DNA of 64,000 nt. Origin: Bradyrhizobium sp. WSM1743. Its GTDB lineage: Bacteria > Pseudomonadota > Alphaproteobacteria > Rhizobiales > Xanthobacteraceae. The notes beneath the pieces were generated by a model. The model did no database searches. It was not told where the DNA came from and saw nothing but the letters and a program-made list of their open reading frames with translations. Positions 1 through 10,358 of the stretch are shown one piece after another. Positions within the stretch are counted from its first letter, which is position 1. Every line of letters begins with the position of its first letter. The stretch is from NCBI RefSeq assembly GCF_000473065.1, contig NZ_AXAZ01000034.1, positions 18,068 to 82,067 on the forward strand, written 5' to 3'. Both the position numbers and the translations under genes were made by a program.

Positions 1-198
1 CAATGCTGGCGGATTTCGGGCGACACCGACTATCTCCTCAAATGCGTGGCGCCGAGTGTCGAGAGCATGCGCCAGCAGCTCCTGCATTTCGCCGCGATGC
101 CGAACGTAAAGAACGTCCGCAGCTTCCCCGTGCTGGGCGTCGCAAAGGACGTGCCGCTGCCATTGCAGGAGGTCGCCGCGGCGGCGCCGGCGGGGTAG
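1..198 (+). CDS. Lrp/AsnC family transcriptional regulator, C-terminal fragment (cut by window edge)
   Basis: Frame 1 is open from the first base and stops at TAG 196-198, giving 65 residues. They read like the end of the effector-binding (RAM/ASNC) domain of Lrp/AsnC regulators: 'SGDTDYLLKCV' followed by a helix and the strand 'VKNVRSFPVLGVAKD'. The G-x-x-D-Y-L-L pattern is the usual ligand/dimer-interface motif of the family. The N-terminal helix-turn-helix must lie upstream of the window, so the regulated genes cannot be named. The reading frame has no start here because it is truncated by the window, not because it is broken. Confidence 0.8.
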   Translation, partial: QCWRISGDTDYLLKCVAPSVESMRQQLLHFAAMPNVKNVRSFPVLGVAKDVPLPLQEVAAAAPAG

Positions 199-421
199 GA
201 TCCGAACATTCCCGTACTGACAAATCGGTATTTCACGCAATCCGAATTATAAATACATGAGTCAATCACCTAACTGTGACATGTGATTTGCGAAGTCCTG
301 CAATGCGCGGGGCCGTGATTGTCGGTTCCCTGGGCCCCGCCTAGATGCCAGGTGTGGCCCTCAGCGTGCCTGGCAACGCCGAGGACTATCTTGTGGGACC
401 CTGAAGCAGGAAAAAGACACC

Positions 422-721
422 ATGACATCGATTTCGAGGACGTTCGTCGCATCCACTGCGGCGCTGTTTGCATCTGCGTTTCTCATGATGACCGCGCCGG
501 CTGCGCAGGCGGAGGAATACTGCATCACCAACGGCGCCCAGGCGGCGCATGGCTGCGGCTATCCGACGATGGAAGCCTGCCGCCAGGCCGCCGGCGGCAT
601 CGGCGGCACCTGCTCGCAGACCGGTGGCGCGAAGACCAATAACGACGCATTCGCCCTCCAGCCGAAGCAGACCCAGTCGCGCGGCAAGCTTCGCCCGGGC
701 GGCCAGACCAACTCCAACTGA
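422..721 (+). CDS. Small secreted DUF3551-type protein
   Basis: This 99-residue protein starts with a clear Sec signal peptide: a basic start, a hydrophobic core 'ALFASAFLMM' and an AQA-E cleavage site near residue 30. The mature part has the spaced cysteines 'YCITNG...HGCGYPTMEACRQAAGGIGGTC', which fits the DUF3551 family of small periplasmic proteins common in Bradyrhizobium. The C-terminal third is polar and probably disordered. A purine-rich site (AGGAAAAAG) precedes the ATG. The gene stands alone between the Lrp fragment and the TIR gene. The function of the family is unknown; I rely on the cysteine pattern for the assignment. Confidence 0.75.
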   Translation: MTSISRTFVASTAALFASAFLMMTAPAAQAEEYCITNGAQAAHGCGYPTMEACRQAAGGIGGTCSQTGGAKTNNDAFALQPKQTQSRGKLRPGGQTNSN

Positions 722-754
722 CGCCTGAATTCGAGACCGGTTTTGAGGTTTTGC

Positions 755-780
755 GGCCTCCGAGGTTTATCTCGGGGGCC
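755..780 (+). terminator. Hairpin after the DUF3551-type gene
   Basis: GGCCTCCGAG and CTCGGGGGCC pair (one G-T pair) across a 6-nt loop, 34 bases after the stop codon at 721. There is no good T-run after it, so it is either a weak intrinsic terminator or a 3' stabilising hairpin. Confidence 0.4.
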
Positions 781-989
781 GTAAATTCATGAGAGGCGCG
801 CGACATCGCGTGCCGCATGTCTCATCGCAAGCCTCAGCCCCTGGCGATACCTAAGGGTCGGTACGCCGGCCCCAAATTTAGACGTAGCCGTGTGAACTGC
901 CTCACAGAGTGGCGATCCGCGCGGGTCCATGCTTTCCAGAGGTCGCCCGAATTGTAGACGGGCCGGATTGAACCCTGGGGAAGCGCGTC

Positions 990-2375
990 ATGGCTCCCAA
1001 CCCGATTTTCATCAGCCACCGGTCTGAATACGGCCGGATAGCCCGTGCGATGAAGAAAGTCATTGAAACCGCTTCGCACGGACAAATCGATGTCTTCATT
1101 TCGGAGGACATCCCGCGCGGCAACGAATGGCGGCCCTCGATCGAGCATCATCTTCGTACAGCGCAAAGCCTGTTTCTGCTTTACGGTGCGCCCTATGAGG
1201 ACTGGTCCTGGTGCTTTTATGAAGCCGGATATTTTGCCGCCGTAAAGCCGGCAGCCAGCGATCGCCGGATCTTCTGCCTGATCCGCCCGAACGTGAACCC
1301 GCCGGGTCCGCTCAGTCACCTGCAGATGCTGACGAGCAAGGATCAACTCATCAGGGAGTTGATCGGCATTTTCGAGAGGAACGCCATCGACGTAGATGCC
1401 AACGAGTTGCGCGGGCTGGTCGGCAAGCTAGAAAGCGGCCTGTTCAGCGAGATTCGCGAATTCGACGGCTATCCGCGCGTGCATTTCGTGGCATCCGATG
1501 CCGAACTCGCCCATGGGGAGATTCCACCCGCGGCCCAGTTCACCGGCGACGACAGCGTGCTCGGCGATCTCTTCACCATCCAGGCGCCGTCCGTACCCTG
1601 GTGCAAGGTCCAGAGGCTGGCGAATACGGAAACTGGAAGGCAGAACTTCGTCTACAAATGGCTCGAGGAAACCGCGCAGATACTGCTTGCGGCGCGCGAG
1701 AACCAGTTCGTTGCGCCGCAGGCCGTGCTGATCGGGCGCGGCGGCCGGCGCTACCGGACCTTGCTGCACCGGGCTCGTGTCCAGGGTGATGGCGATTACC
1801 GCTGCGAATTCCTGGCGATCGAGGAGGTCGGCGGGCCGCTGACCGGATTGTCGAGCAAGCAGCTCTCGCTATTGACGGCCATCCGCATGGGCTACCGGTT
1901 CAGGTCCGAGATCATCCAGAAATTCCCTGCCGATTTCGACGCGCAATCGTCCGACGAGCGCGAGCGCCGGATCCAGCAGATACCGCGCGTGATCGAGGAT
2001 CTCACGGTTGAATCGCGGACACGCGGCAATATCAGCACTGAGGACTTTCTGGCGGCATTCGATGACCTCGAAAGCGAGAAGATGTCGCGTCTATTGGACT
2101 ACTGGCCGATCCTGGCCCGCGAGATGTACAAATCGCTGGGGCTCTCGAGCGATGGAAAAACCATCATTCGGCCGGGCCTTGTCGGTTCGGACGTCGAACG
2201 TTACCGCACGGTTCTCAAGGCCATGCGGCTGCTCAACATCGAGTTCCTGTCGCGGAGCTGCGCGCGCGTCGCACAGATGATGAAGCGATCCGAGCAGGAA
2301 TTGACCGACAACGCCAAGGCGCTCGAAGATGCCGTCAAGGCGCTGACCGGTCCGGATATCAAGACGGCGGCGTGA
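990..2375 (+). CDS. Stand-alone TIR-domain protein with uncharacterised C-terminal region
   Basis: The 461-residue product opens with a TIR/SEFIR-like fold: 'PIFISHRSEYGRIARAM' (first strand and helix), 'IDVFISEDIPRGNEW' (BB-loop region), 'SLFLLYGAPYEDWSW' and then 'CFYEAGYF'. Glu78, after the tryptophans at 72 and 74, sits where NADase TIR proteins carry their catalytic glutamate. After about residue 135 nothing is recognised; the rest is charged, mainly helical by eye, and has no transmembrane segment. A GGGGAA site 8 nt before the ATG supports the start. Bacterial TIR proteins are often NAD+-consuming effectors of phage defence, but no sensor or partner gene is adjacent, so an abortive-infection role is inference. 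It could instead be a signalling TIR or a host-directed effector. Confidence 0.75.
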   Translation: MAPNPIFISHRSEYGRIARAMKKVIETASHGQIDVFISEDIPRGNEWRPSIEHHLRTAQSLFLLYGAPYEDWSWCFYEAGYFAAVKPAASDRRIFCLIRPNVNPPGPLSHLQMLTSKDQLIRELIGIFERNAIDVDANELRGLVGKLESGLFSEIREFDGYPRVHFVASDAELAHGEIPPAAQFTGDDSVLGDLFTIQAPSVPWCKVQRLANTETGRQNFVYKWLEETAQILLAARENQFVAPQAVLIGRGGRRYRTLLHRARVQGDGDYRCEFLAIEEVGGPLTGLSSKQLSLLTAIRMGYRFRSEIIQKFPADFDAQSSDERERRIQQIPRVIEDLTVESRTRGNISTEDFLAAFDDLESEKMSRLLDYWPILAREMYKSLGLSSDGKTIIRPGLVGSDVERYRTVLKAMRLLNIEFLSRSCARVAQMMKRSEQELTDNAKALEDAVKALTGPDIKTAA

Positions 2376-2387
2376 CGCCTGCGCGGC

Positions 2388-3416
2388 TCACCGATACCGG
2401 CCGCGGAAATCGCGCGGGCTTGTGCCGGTCCAGCTGCGGAAGGCGCGCGAGAAGCTCTTCTCGTTGCGGAAGCCGGCGATCTCCGCGATGCGCTTGATCG
2501 GGATGCGGCCGCGCATCAGCTCCTGTTTTGCCAGTTCGAATTTTGCTTCTTCCTTGAGATCGCGCAGCGAGGTGGACTCCTCGCGCAGGCGGCGATGCAT
2601 GGTGCGGGTGGAGAGCGCGAGCTCGCTCGCGACGTCCTCGGCACCGAGGACCCGCCCGCGCGCATTGCGCAGCACGCGGCGGACGCGCTCGACCAGCAGC
2701 CGGTCGCGCCGATAGGGCAGCACGGTCAGCCGGAGCGCGCCCTTGAGCATGTTGTCGAGATCGGCGGCGCTGCGGGTCAGCGGCAGCGAGAGATAGTGCT
2801 TGTCGAAGACGAGGGCCGCGCGATCTGCATCGAAGCGGACGGTCCGGCAAAAGATGGTCGGATAGACCGACACGTGGCCGGGCTCCGGGTAGGGGAACCC
2901 AGCCGCGCGGAGCGCGATCTGGGAATCGACAGCCCAGCACGAGAAGCCGAGCACGTAGCGGAACAGGGTGACGAGGCAAAACTCGCGGAAGGGCCCAAGA
3001 TCGCGCAGCTCACGGATCGAAATGACGGCGGTCTCCTCGCCAACCTCGAGATCGAGCAGCACATCCTCGGTGACCAGGCGGTGATGCCGGCACCAGCGCT
3101 TGAGTGCGACCTCCAGCGTTGGTGCGGTGATCGAGGCCCGGCACAGCATGCCATAGGTGCCCCATGGCAGCCGGCGCGAGAACCAGCCCAGCGCCTCATC
3201 GTCGAGCTCGCGCATGGCATGGCCCGCCAGCGCCTCGAACTGGGCCGCGGTGACCCTCCCATCCGGGGAGTTGACCAGCTCCGGCGCGACCTGGCCCCGG
3301 CTCAGCGCCGCCGCGGGATCGCGGCCGTATCGCTCATAAGCGGCGACCACGCCGCGGACGAAGGCGGCGGGGGTCACGGCGCGGCGCGGCATTGCGGTGG
3401 CGGCTTGAAAAGGCAT
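2388..3416 (-). CDS. AraC-family transcriptional regulator with N-terminal ligand domain
   Basis: The protein has 342 residues if it starts at ATG 3414-3416, which follows a good AAGGGAG site; a longer reading frame upstream has no such support. Residues ~25-210 resemble the Arabinose_bd domain (PF12625) of the OruR/ArgR-like AraC subgroup. The C-terminal ~100 residues form the double helix-turn-helix: 'ASELALSTRTMHRRLREE' and 'RIAEIAGFRNEKSFSRAFRSWTG', ending in the usual 'SPRDFR'. It is divergent from the isovaleryl-CoA dehydrogenase operon across 111 bp, so it is probably the activator of that operon responding to a leucine-derived acyl compound. The regulatory target is inferred from position. 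Confidence 0.88.
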   Translation of the reverse strand: MPFQAATAMPRRAVTPAAFVRGVVAAYERYGRDPAAALSRGQVAPELVNSPDGRVTAAQFEALAGHAMRELDDEALGWFSRRLPWGTYGMLCRASITAPTLEVALKRWCRHHRLVTEDVLLDLEVGEETAVISIRELRDLGPFREFCLVTLFRYVLGFSCWAVDSQIALRAAGFPYPEPGHVSVYPTIFCRTVRFDADRAALVFDKHYLSLPLTRSAADLDNMLKGALRLTVLPYRRDRLLVERVRRVLRNARGRVLGAEDVASELALSTRTMHRRLREESTSLRDLKEEAKFELAKQELMRGRIPIKRIAEIAGFRNEKSFSRAFRSWTGTSPRDFRGRYR

Positions 3417-3439
3417 CGGAACTCCCTTGGAAAATCCTC

Positions 3440-3451
3440 GCCAAGTTTGGC
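3440..3451. promoter_or_regulatory. Possible regulator site in the AraC/ivd divergent promoter
   Basis: GCCAA-GT-TTGGC is a short inverted repeat in the 111-bp divergent intergenic region, 24 bp from the AraC start. It may be an operator, but the arms are only 5 bp and chance is possible. Confidence 0.25.
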
Positions 3452-3527
3452 AGAAAATGCAACCTTTTCGACCGCAACAGGGCCGGGACGGGGCTAGGTT
3501 CAGACCCCAAAACATGGAGGAATCGCC

Positions 3528-4700
3528 TTGAACATCCCGAGCATCGATTTCGATCTTGGCGAAGACATCAGTCTGCTGCGCGATACGCTTCGCTCATTCG
3601 TGGAGGCTGAGATCACCCCGCGCGCCGCCGAGATCGAGAAAGCCAATTTATTCCCGGCGGACCTCTGGAAGCGCTTCGGCGACCTTGGCCTGCTTGGCAT
3701 GACCGCGCCGGAGCAATATGGCGGGTCCAACATGGGATATCTCGCCCATATCGTCGCCATGGAGGAAATCTCGCGCGGCTCGGCTGCGGTGGGGCTATCC
3801 TACGGCGCCCATTCCAATCTCTGCATCAACCAGATCCGCCGCAACGGCAACGACGCCCAGCGGCAGCGCTATCTGCCAAAGCTGATCTCCGGCGAATATG
3901 TCGGCGCGCTCGCGATGTCCGAGCCCGGCGCCGGATCCGACGTGGTCTCGATGAAGCTGCGCGCCGACAAGCGGGGCGACCGCTACGTGCTCAACGGCTC
4001 CAAGATGTGGATCACCAATGGCGGCGACGCCGACGTGCTCGTAGTCTACGCCAAGACCGATCCGGAGGCCGGCCCGCGCGGCATGACCGCGTTCCTTATC
4101 GAGAAGGGTTTCAAAGGTTTCACCCACGGCCAGCATCTCGACAAGCTCGGCATGCGCGGCTCCAACACCTATCCGCTGTTCTTCGACGAGTGCGAAGTCC
4201 CGGAGGAGAACGTGCTCGGCCAGGTGGGCGAGGGCGTCAAAGTGCTGATGTCCGGCCTCGACTACGAGCGTGCGGTGCTGTCGGGCGGCCCGCTCGGGAT
4301 CATGGCGGCCTGCATGGACGCCGTCGTGCCCTACATGCACGAGCGCAAGCAGTTCGGCCAGCCGATCGGCGATTTCCAGCTGATGCAGGGCAAGCTCGCC
4401 GACATGTATTCGACCTGGCAGGCCACGCGCGCCTATGTCTATGCGGTGGGGCGCGCCTGCGATCACGCTGACCATGCGCGCAGCTTGCGCAAGGACGCGG
4501 CGGCTGCGATCCTCTATTCCGCGGAGAAGGCGACGTGGATGGCGGGCGAGGCGATCCAGGCGCTCGGCGGGGTCGGCTACACCAGCGAATTCCCCGTGGG
4601 ACGGCTCTGGCGCGACGCCAAGCTGTACGAGATCGGCGCCGGTACGTCCGAGGTGCGCCGCATGCTGATCGGCCGCGAGCTGATGGCCGAGACGGCTTAA
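3528..4700 (+). CDS. ivd: Isovaleryl-CoA dehydrogenase
   Basis: This 390-residue acyl-CoA dehydrogenase catalyses the FAD-dependent oxidation of isovaleryl-CoA to 3-methylcrotonyl-CoA in leucine breakdown. The motifs 'AMSEPGAGSDVVSMKLRA' and 'KMWITNGGDADVLVVYAKTD' are typical of the FAD domains. Glu247 in 'DYERAVLSGGPLG' aligns with the catalytic glutamate of IVD, whose location on this helix is what separates IVD from short- and medium-chain dehydrogenases. The C-terminal 'GGVGYTSEFPVGRLWRDAKLYEIGAGTSE' is standard. Translation begins at TTG 3528, after a strong GGAGGA at 3516; no ATG in frame is near. It is the first gene of the operon with the carboxylase subunits and HMG-CoA lyase, and the electron acceptor should be ETF, which is not encoded here. 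Confidence 0.93.
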   Translation: MNIPSIDFDLGEDISLLRDTLRSFVEAEITPRAAEIEKANLFPADLWKRFGDLGLLGMTAPEQYGGSNMGYLAHIVAMEEISRGSAAVGLSYGAHSNLCINQIRRNGNDAQRQRYLPKLISGEYVGALAMSEPGAGSDVVSMKLRADKRGDRYVLNGSKMWITNGGDADVLVVYAKTDPEAGPRGMTAFLIEKGFKGFTHGQHLDKLGMRGSNTYPLFFDECEVPEENVLGQVGEGVKVLMSGLDYERAVLSGGPLGIMAACMDAVVPYMHERKQFGQPIGDFQLMQGKLADMYSTWQATRAYVYAVGRACDHADHARSLRKDAAAAILYSAEKATWMAGEAIQALGGVGYTSEFPVGRLWRDAKLYEIGAGTSEVRRMLIGRELMAETA

Positions 4701-4723
4701 ACGTTCACCTCATTGGAATCACC

Positions 4724-6328
4724 ATGCCGCTCCATTCCAGCATCGATCCGTCTTCGTCAGATTTTGCGCGCAATTCCGAGGCCATGCGCGGCCTCGTCGC
4801 GGACTTGCGCGAAAAGCTCAGCCAGGTCGCCGGCGGCGGCGGCGAGGCCTCGCGCAACCGCCACACTGCGCGTGGCAAGATGCTGGCACGCCAGCGCGTC
4901 GACCTGCTGGTCGATCCCGGCACCTCGTTCCTGGAGCTGTCGCCGCTCGCGGCCTATGGCCTCTACGGCGGCGATGTGCATTCGGCGAGCGTCATCACGG
5001 GGGTGGGGCGCATCTCGGGACGCGAATGCGTGATTGTCGCCAACGATGCCACCATCAAGGGCGGCACCTATTATCCGATGACCGTGAAGAAGCATCTGCG
5101 CGCGCAGGATATCGCGCGACAGAACAATCTTCCCTGCGTCTACATGGTCGATTCCGGCGGCGCCTTCCTGCCGCTGCAGGACGAGATCTTCCCGGACGAG
5201 CGGCATTTCGGCCGCATCTTCTACAACCAGGCGCAGATGTCCTCACAGGGCATTCCGCAGATTGCGATCGTGATGGGCTCCTGCACCGCAGGCGGCGCCT
5301 ATGTTCCTGCGATGTCGGACGAGAGCATCATCGTGCGCAATCAAGGTACCATCTTCCTCGGCGGCCCGCCGCTGGTGAAGGCCGCGACCGGCGAGGTCGT
5401 GAGCGCGGAGGAGCTCGGCGGCGCCGATGTGCATTCGCGGCAATCAGGCGTGACCGATCATTATGCCCAGAACGATGCGCATGCGATCGGCATCGCCCGG
5501 CGTATCGTCGGTACGCTGAAGCCTTCGGTTCGGCCGAACCTCAACATGCACCCGCCGCGCGATCCGCTGTTTGCCGCGGAGGAGATTTATGGCGTGGTGC
5601 CCGTGGACGGCCGCAAACCGTTCGACGTACGCGACATCATCGCGCGCGTCGTCGACGGCTCCGAGTTCGACGAGTTCAAGAAGCTCTATGGCACGACACT
5701 GGTGTGCGGCTTCGCCCATATCTGGGGTTTTCCGGTCGGCATCATCGCCAACAACGGCATCCTGTTCAGCGAGAGCTCGCTGAAGGGTGCGCATTTCATC
5801 GAGCTGTGCTGCCAGCGCGGCATTCCCCTGGTGTTCCTGCAGAACATCACCGGCTTCATGGTTGGCAAGAAATACGAGGCTGGCGGCATCGCGCGCGATG
5901 GCGCCAAGCTGGTGACGGCGGTTGCGACCGCCTCGGTGCCGAAATTCACCGTCGTGATCGGCGGCTCCTACGGCGCCGGCAATTACGGCATGTGCGGCCG
6001 CGCCTACTCGCCACGCTTCCTCTGGATGTGGCCGAATGCCCGCATCTCGGTGATGGGTGGCGAGCAGGCCTCGATGGTGCTGAGCCAGGTCCGCCGCGAT
6101 AATATCGAGGCCAAGGGCGATAGCTGGTCCAGGGAAGAGGAAGATAAATTCCGCGAGCCCATTCGCGCGCAATATGAGAGCCAGGGGCATCCCTATTACG
6201 CAACCGCGCGGCTGTGGGACGACGGCGTGATCGACCCCGCCGACACCCGCCTTGTGCTCGGGCTCGGCCTCTCGGCGGCTTCGAATGCGCCGATCGAGCC
6301 GACGAAATTCGGCCTGTTCAGGATGTGA
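4724..6328 (+). CDS. mccB: 3-methylcrotonyl-CoA carboxylase, carboxyltransferase (beta) subunit
   Basis: The 534-residue product is a biotin-dependent acyl-CoA carboxyltransferase that moves CO2 from carboxybiotin to 3-methylcrotonyl-CoA. The N-terminal segment 'RHTARGKMLARQRVDLLVDPGTSFLEL' and the crotonase-fold motifs 'YMVDSGGAFLPLQDEIFP', 'MGSCTAGGAYVPAMSDE' and 'NITGFMVGKKYEAGGIA' match methylcrotonyl rather than propionyl carboxylase beta chains (the 'LPLQ...FPD' segment is characteristic). ATG 4724 lies 23 bp after the ivd stop; an upstream in-frame extension overlaps ivd and is unlikely. It forms an alpha6-beta6 enzyme with the product of the next gene. Confidence 0.93.
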   Translation: MPLHSSIDPSSSDFARNSEAMRGLVADLREKLSQVAGGGGEASRNRHTARGKMLARQRVDLLVDPGTSFLELSPLAAYGLYGGDVHSASVITGVGRISGRECVIVANDATIKGGTYYPMTVKKHLRAQDIARQNNLPCVYMVDSGGAFLPLQDEIFPDERHFGRIFYNQAQMSSQGIPQIAIVMGSCTAGGAYVPAMSDESIIVRNQGTIFLGGPPLVKAATGEVVSAEELGGADVHSRQSGVTDHYAQNDAHAIGIARRIVGTLKPSVRPNLNMHPPRDPLFAAEEIYGVVPVDGRKPFDVRDIIARVVDGSEFDEFKKLYGTTLVCGFAHIWGFPVGIIANNGILFSESSLKGAHFIELCCQRGIPLVFLQNITGFMVGKKYEAGGIARDGAKLVTAVATASVPKFTVVIGGSYGAGNYGMCGRAYSPRFLWMWPNARISVMGGEQASMVLSQVRRDNIEAKGDSWSREEEDKFREPIRAQYESQGHPYYATARLWDDGVIDPADTRLVLGLGLSAASNAPIEPTKFGLFRM

Positions 6329-6332
6329 TGCG

Positions 6333-8336
<2,004 letters not shown>

Positions 8337-8337
8337 C

Positions 8338-9249
8338 ATGAGCGATCAGGTCCGCATCATCGAGATGGGGCCGCGCGACGGCCTCCAGAACGAGAAAACG
8401 ACCGTCAGCGTCGAGGCGCGCATCGCCTTCATCGAGGCGCTGGTTGCGGCAGGGCTGCATACGGTCGAGGTCGGCGCCTTCGTCTCGCCCAAGGCAATCC
8501 CGCAGATGGCAAGCTCGGATGCCGTGCTGCGCGGCGTCAGCCACATCGAGGGCGCTGAATTCCACGTGCTGGTGCCGAACGAGAAGGGCTATGACGCCGC
8601 GCGCGCCGCCGGCGCCAAGGTGGTCTCCGTGTTCGCGGCAGCCTCGGAAGGCTTTTCGCGGGCCAACATCAACTGTTCGGTCGCCGAATCCATCGAGCGG
8701 TTCAAGCCCGTGCTGGCGCGCGCCAAGGCCGACGGCGTCAAGGTGCGCGGCTATATCTCCTGCGTGCTGGGTTGCCCGTTCGACGGCGAGATCGAGCCGA
8801 AGGCGGTGGCCGATCTTGCCAATACGCTGTTCGAGCTCGGCTGCTACGAAATCTCGCTCGGCGATACCATCGGCGTGGGAACACCGACCAAGTCGAAGGA
8901 GATGCTGCGCGCGGTCAGCGCCAACATTCCTTCCGCCAAGCTCGCGATGCATTTCCACGACACCTACGGCCAGGCGCTCGCCAATCTCTATGTCGGCCTG
9001 GAGGAGGGCGTGCGCGTCATCGATGCCGCCGCCGGTGGTCTCGGCGGCTGCCCCTACGCGCCTGGCGCCACCGGCAATGTCGCGACCGAGGATGTCGTCT
9101 ACATGCTCGAAGGCATGGGCGTCAGGACCGGCGTCGACATGGACAAGCTGCTGGCGGCCACGAACGCGATGAGCGGCGTGCTGGGCAAGCCGCCGGTGAG
9201 CCGCGTGGCGTCAGCGCTGAATGCGAAGAGGAAGCGCGCGGCGTCGTAA
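8338..9249 (+). CDS. mvaB: Hydroxymethylglutaryl-CoA lyase
   Basis: The 303-residue TIM-barrel enzyme cleaves HMG-CoA to acetyl-CoA and acetoacetate, the last step of leucine catabolism. Diagnostic motifs are 'EMGPRDGLQNE' (metal and catalytic residues at the N-terminus), 'SCVLGCPFDGEI', 'HFHDTYGQALAN' and the HMG-CoA lyase active-site loop 'GLGGCPYAPGATGNVATED' containing the essential cysteine. The ATG begins one base after the mccA stop codon. No methylglutaconyl-CoA hydratase gene lies in the operon although the pathway needs one between MCC and this enzyme, so it must be supplied from elsewhere. Confidence 0.94.
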   Translation: MSDQVRIIEMGPRDGLQNEKTTVSVEARIAFIEALVAAGLHTVEVGAFVSPKAIPQMASSDAVLRGVSHIEGAEFHVLVPNEKGYDAARAAGAKVVSVFAAASEGFSRANINCSVAESIERFKPVLARAKADGVKVRGYISCVLGCPFDGEIEPKAVADLANTLFELGCYEISLGDTIGVGTPTKSKEMLRAVSANIPSAKLAMHFHDTYGQALANLYVGLEEGVRVIDAAAGGLGGCPYAPGATGNVATEDVVYMLEGMGVRTGVDMDKLLAATNAMSGVLGKPPVSRVASALNAKRKRAAS

Positions 9250-9251
9250 TT

Positions 9252-9347
9252 CTCCGTCATTGCGAGCGCAGCGAAGCAATCCAGGTCCCTCCGCGGAAAG
9301 ACTCTGGATTGCTTTGTCGCAAGGGCTCCTCGCAATGACGGCGGAGA
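9252..9347. repeat. Palindromic intergenic repeat (CGTCATTGCGAG family)
   Basis: CCGTCATTGCGAG at 9254 pairs with CTCGCAATGACGG ending at 9341, and inner segments CAATCCAG/CTGGATTG also pair. This makes a long hairpin between two convergent genes. The sequence style is that of the palindromic repeats dispersed in Bradyrhizobium and Rhodopseudomonas genomes. It may also act as a bidirectional terminator. Confidence 0.75.
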
Positions 9348-9356
9348 GAGCTTTGG

Positions 9357-10283
9357 TCAGGCCGCCTTCAGCCCGACATCCGGCAGCCGCGGCCGGTTCT
9401 TCAGCGCTTTCGCCATCATGGCCTCGACCTCGGCCTTCTCCTGCGGCAGCAGTGCGAGGCGCGGCGGGCGGGTCAACGCAGTGCCGCGGCCCATGATGTG
9501 CTCGCACAGCTTGATGCACTGGACGAGGTCCGGGCGGGCGTCGAGATGCAAGAGCGGCATGAACCATTCGTAGAGCGGCATGGCCTCGGCAAGGCGGCCG
9601 GCCTTGGCCAGGCGGAACAGCGTCTCGCCCTCGCGCGGGAAGGCGTTCGACATGCCGGAGACCCAGCCGACGGCGCCCATGGCGACGCTCTCGACGATGA
9701 CGTCGTCGAGGCCGGCGAACAGAACGAAGCGGTCGCCGACCATGTTCCTAGTGTCGATGAAGCGCCGCGTGTCACCCGAGGAGTCCTTGAAGCAAACCAC
9801 GGTCTCGACGTCCGCGAGTGAGGTGAGGATATCCGGCGTGACGTCGTTCTTGTAGATCGGCGGATTGTTGTAGAGCATCACCGGCAGGTCGGTGGCGCTG
9901 GCGACGGCGCGGAAATGCGCGGCAGTCTCGTGCGGCTTCGACGAATAGACCAGCGCCGGCATCACCATCACGCCGTCGATACCGACGCGCGCGGCTTCCT
10001 TCGCCGTCTCGACCGCAAACGCCGTGGTGAACTCAGCGATGCCGCACAGCACGGGCACGCGGCCGGCCGCGACCGACTTGGCGGCTTCCATGATCGCGAC
10101 CTTCTCGTTGCGCTCGAGCGAGGTGTTCTCGCCGACCGAGCCGCAGACGATCAGGCCGGAGACGCCGTCGCGGATCAAGCCGTCCATGACCTTGGCGGTC
10201 GCATCGATGTTGAGCGACAGGTCGTCGTTGAATTGCGTGGTAACGGCCGGAAAGACGCCTTCCCAGGAGATGCGTGGGCTCAT
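9357..10283 (-). CDS. DapA-family (dihydrodipicolinate synthase-like) lyase or aldolase
   Basis: This 308-residue (beta/alpha)8 barrel is a class I, Schiff-base aldolase or lyase. Lys166 in 'VVCFKDSSGD' is the predicted Schiff-base lysine, Tyr138 in 'VMLYNNPP' the general acid/base, and 'CGSVGENTSL' replaces the GTTGE loop of true DapA. The loop changes and the TRAP transporter next to it argue for a catabolic member (for example sugar-acid or hydroxyproline-derived keto acids) rather than lysine synthesis. It precedes no lysine gene. It lies 75 bp downstream of the TRAP solute-binding protein on the same strand, as the last gene of that operon. Substrate unknown. Confidence 0.85.
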   Translation of the reverse strand: MSPRISWEGVFPAVTTQFNDDLSLNIDATAKVMDGLIRDGVSGLIVCGSVGENTSLERNEKVAIMEAAKSVAAGRVPVLCGIAEFTTAFAVETAKEAARVGIDGVMVMPALVYSSKPHETAAHFRAVASATDLPVMLYNNPPIYKNDVTPDILTSLADVETVVCFKDSSGDTRRFIDTRNMVGDRFVLFAGLDDVIVESVAMGAVGWVSGMSNAFPREGETLFRLAKAGRLAEAMPLYEWFMPLLHLDARPDLVQCIKLCEHIMGRGTALTRPPRLALLPQEKAEVEAMMAKALKNRPRLPDVGLKAA

Positions 10284-10358
10284 TGTTTGGCTCCGATTGA
10301 AATTGTGCCGGCGGATCGTTCGATCCGCCGGGCATTGACGCGAAGGTGGCGGACGAGG

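Noticed and set aside
3417..3515. 33-residue N-terminal extension of the AraC regulator
   Set aside because: It would cover most of the divergent promoter and has no ribosome site; AAGGGAG precedes ATG 3416.
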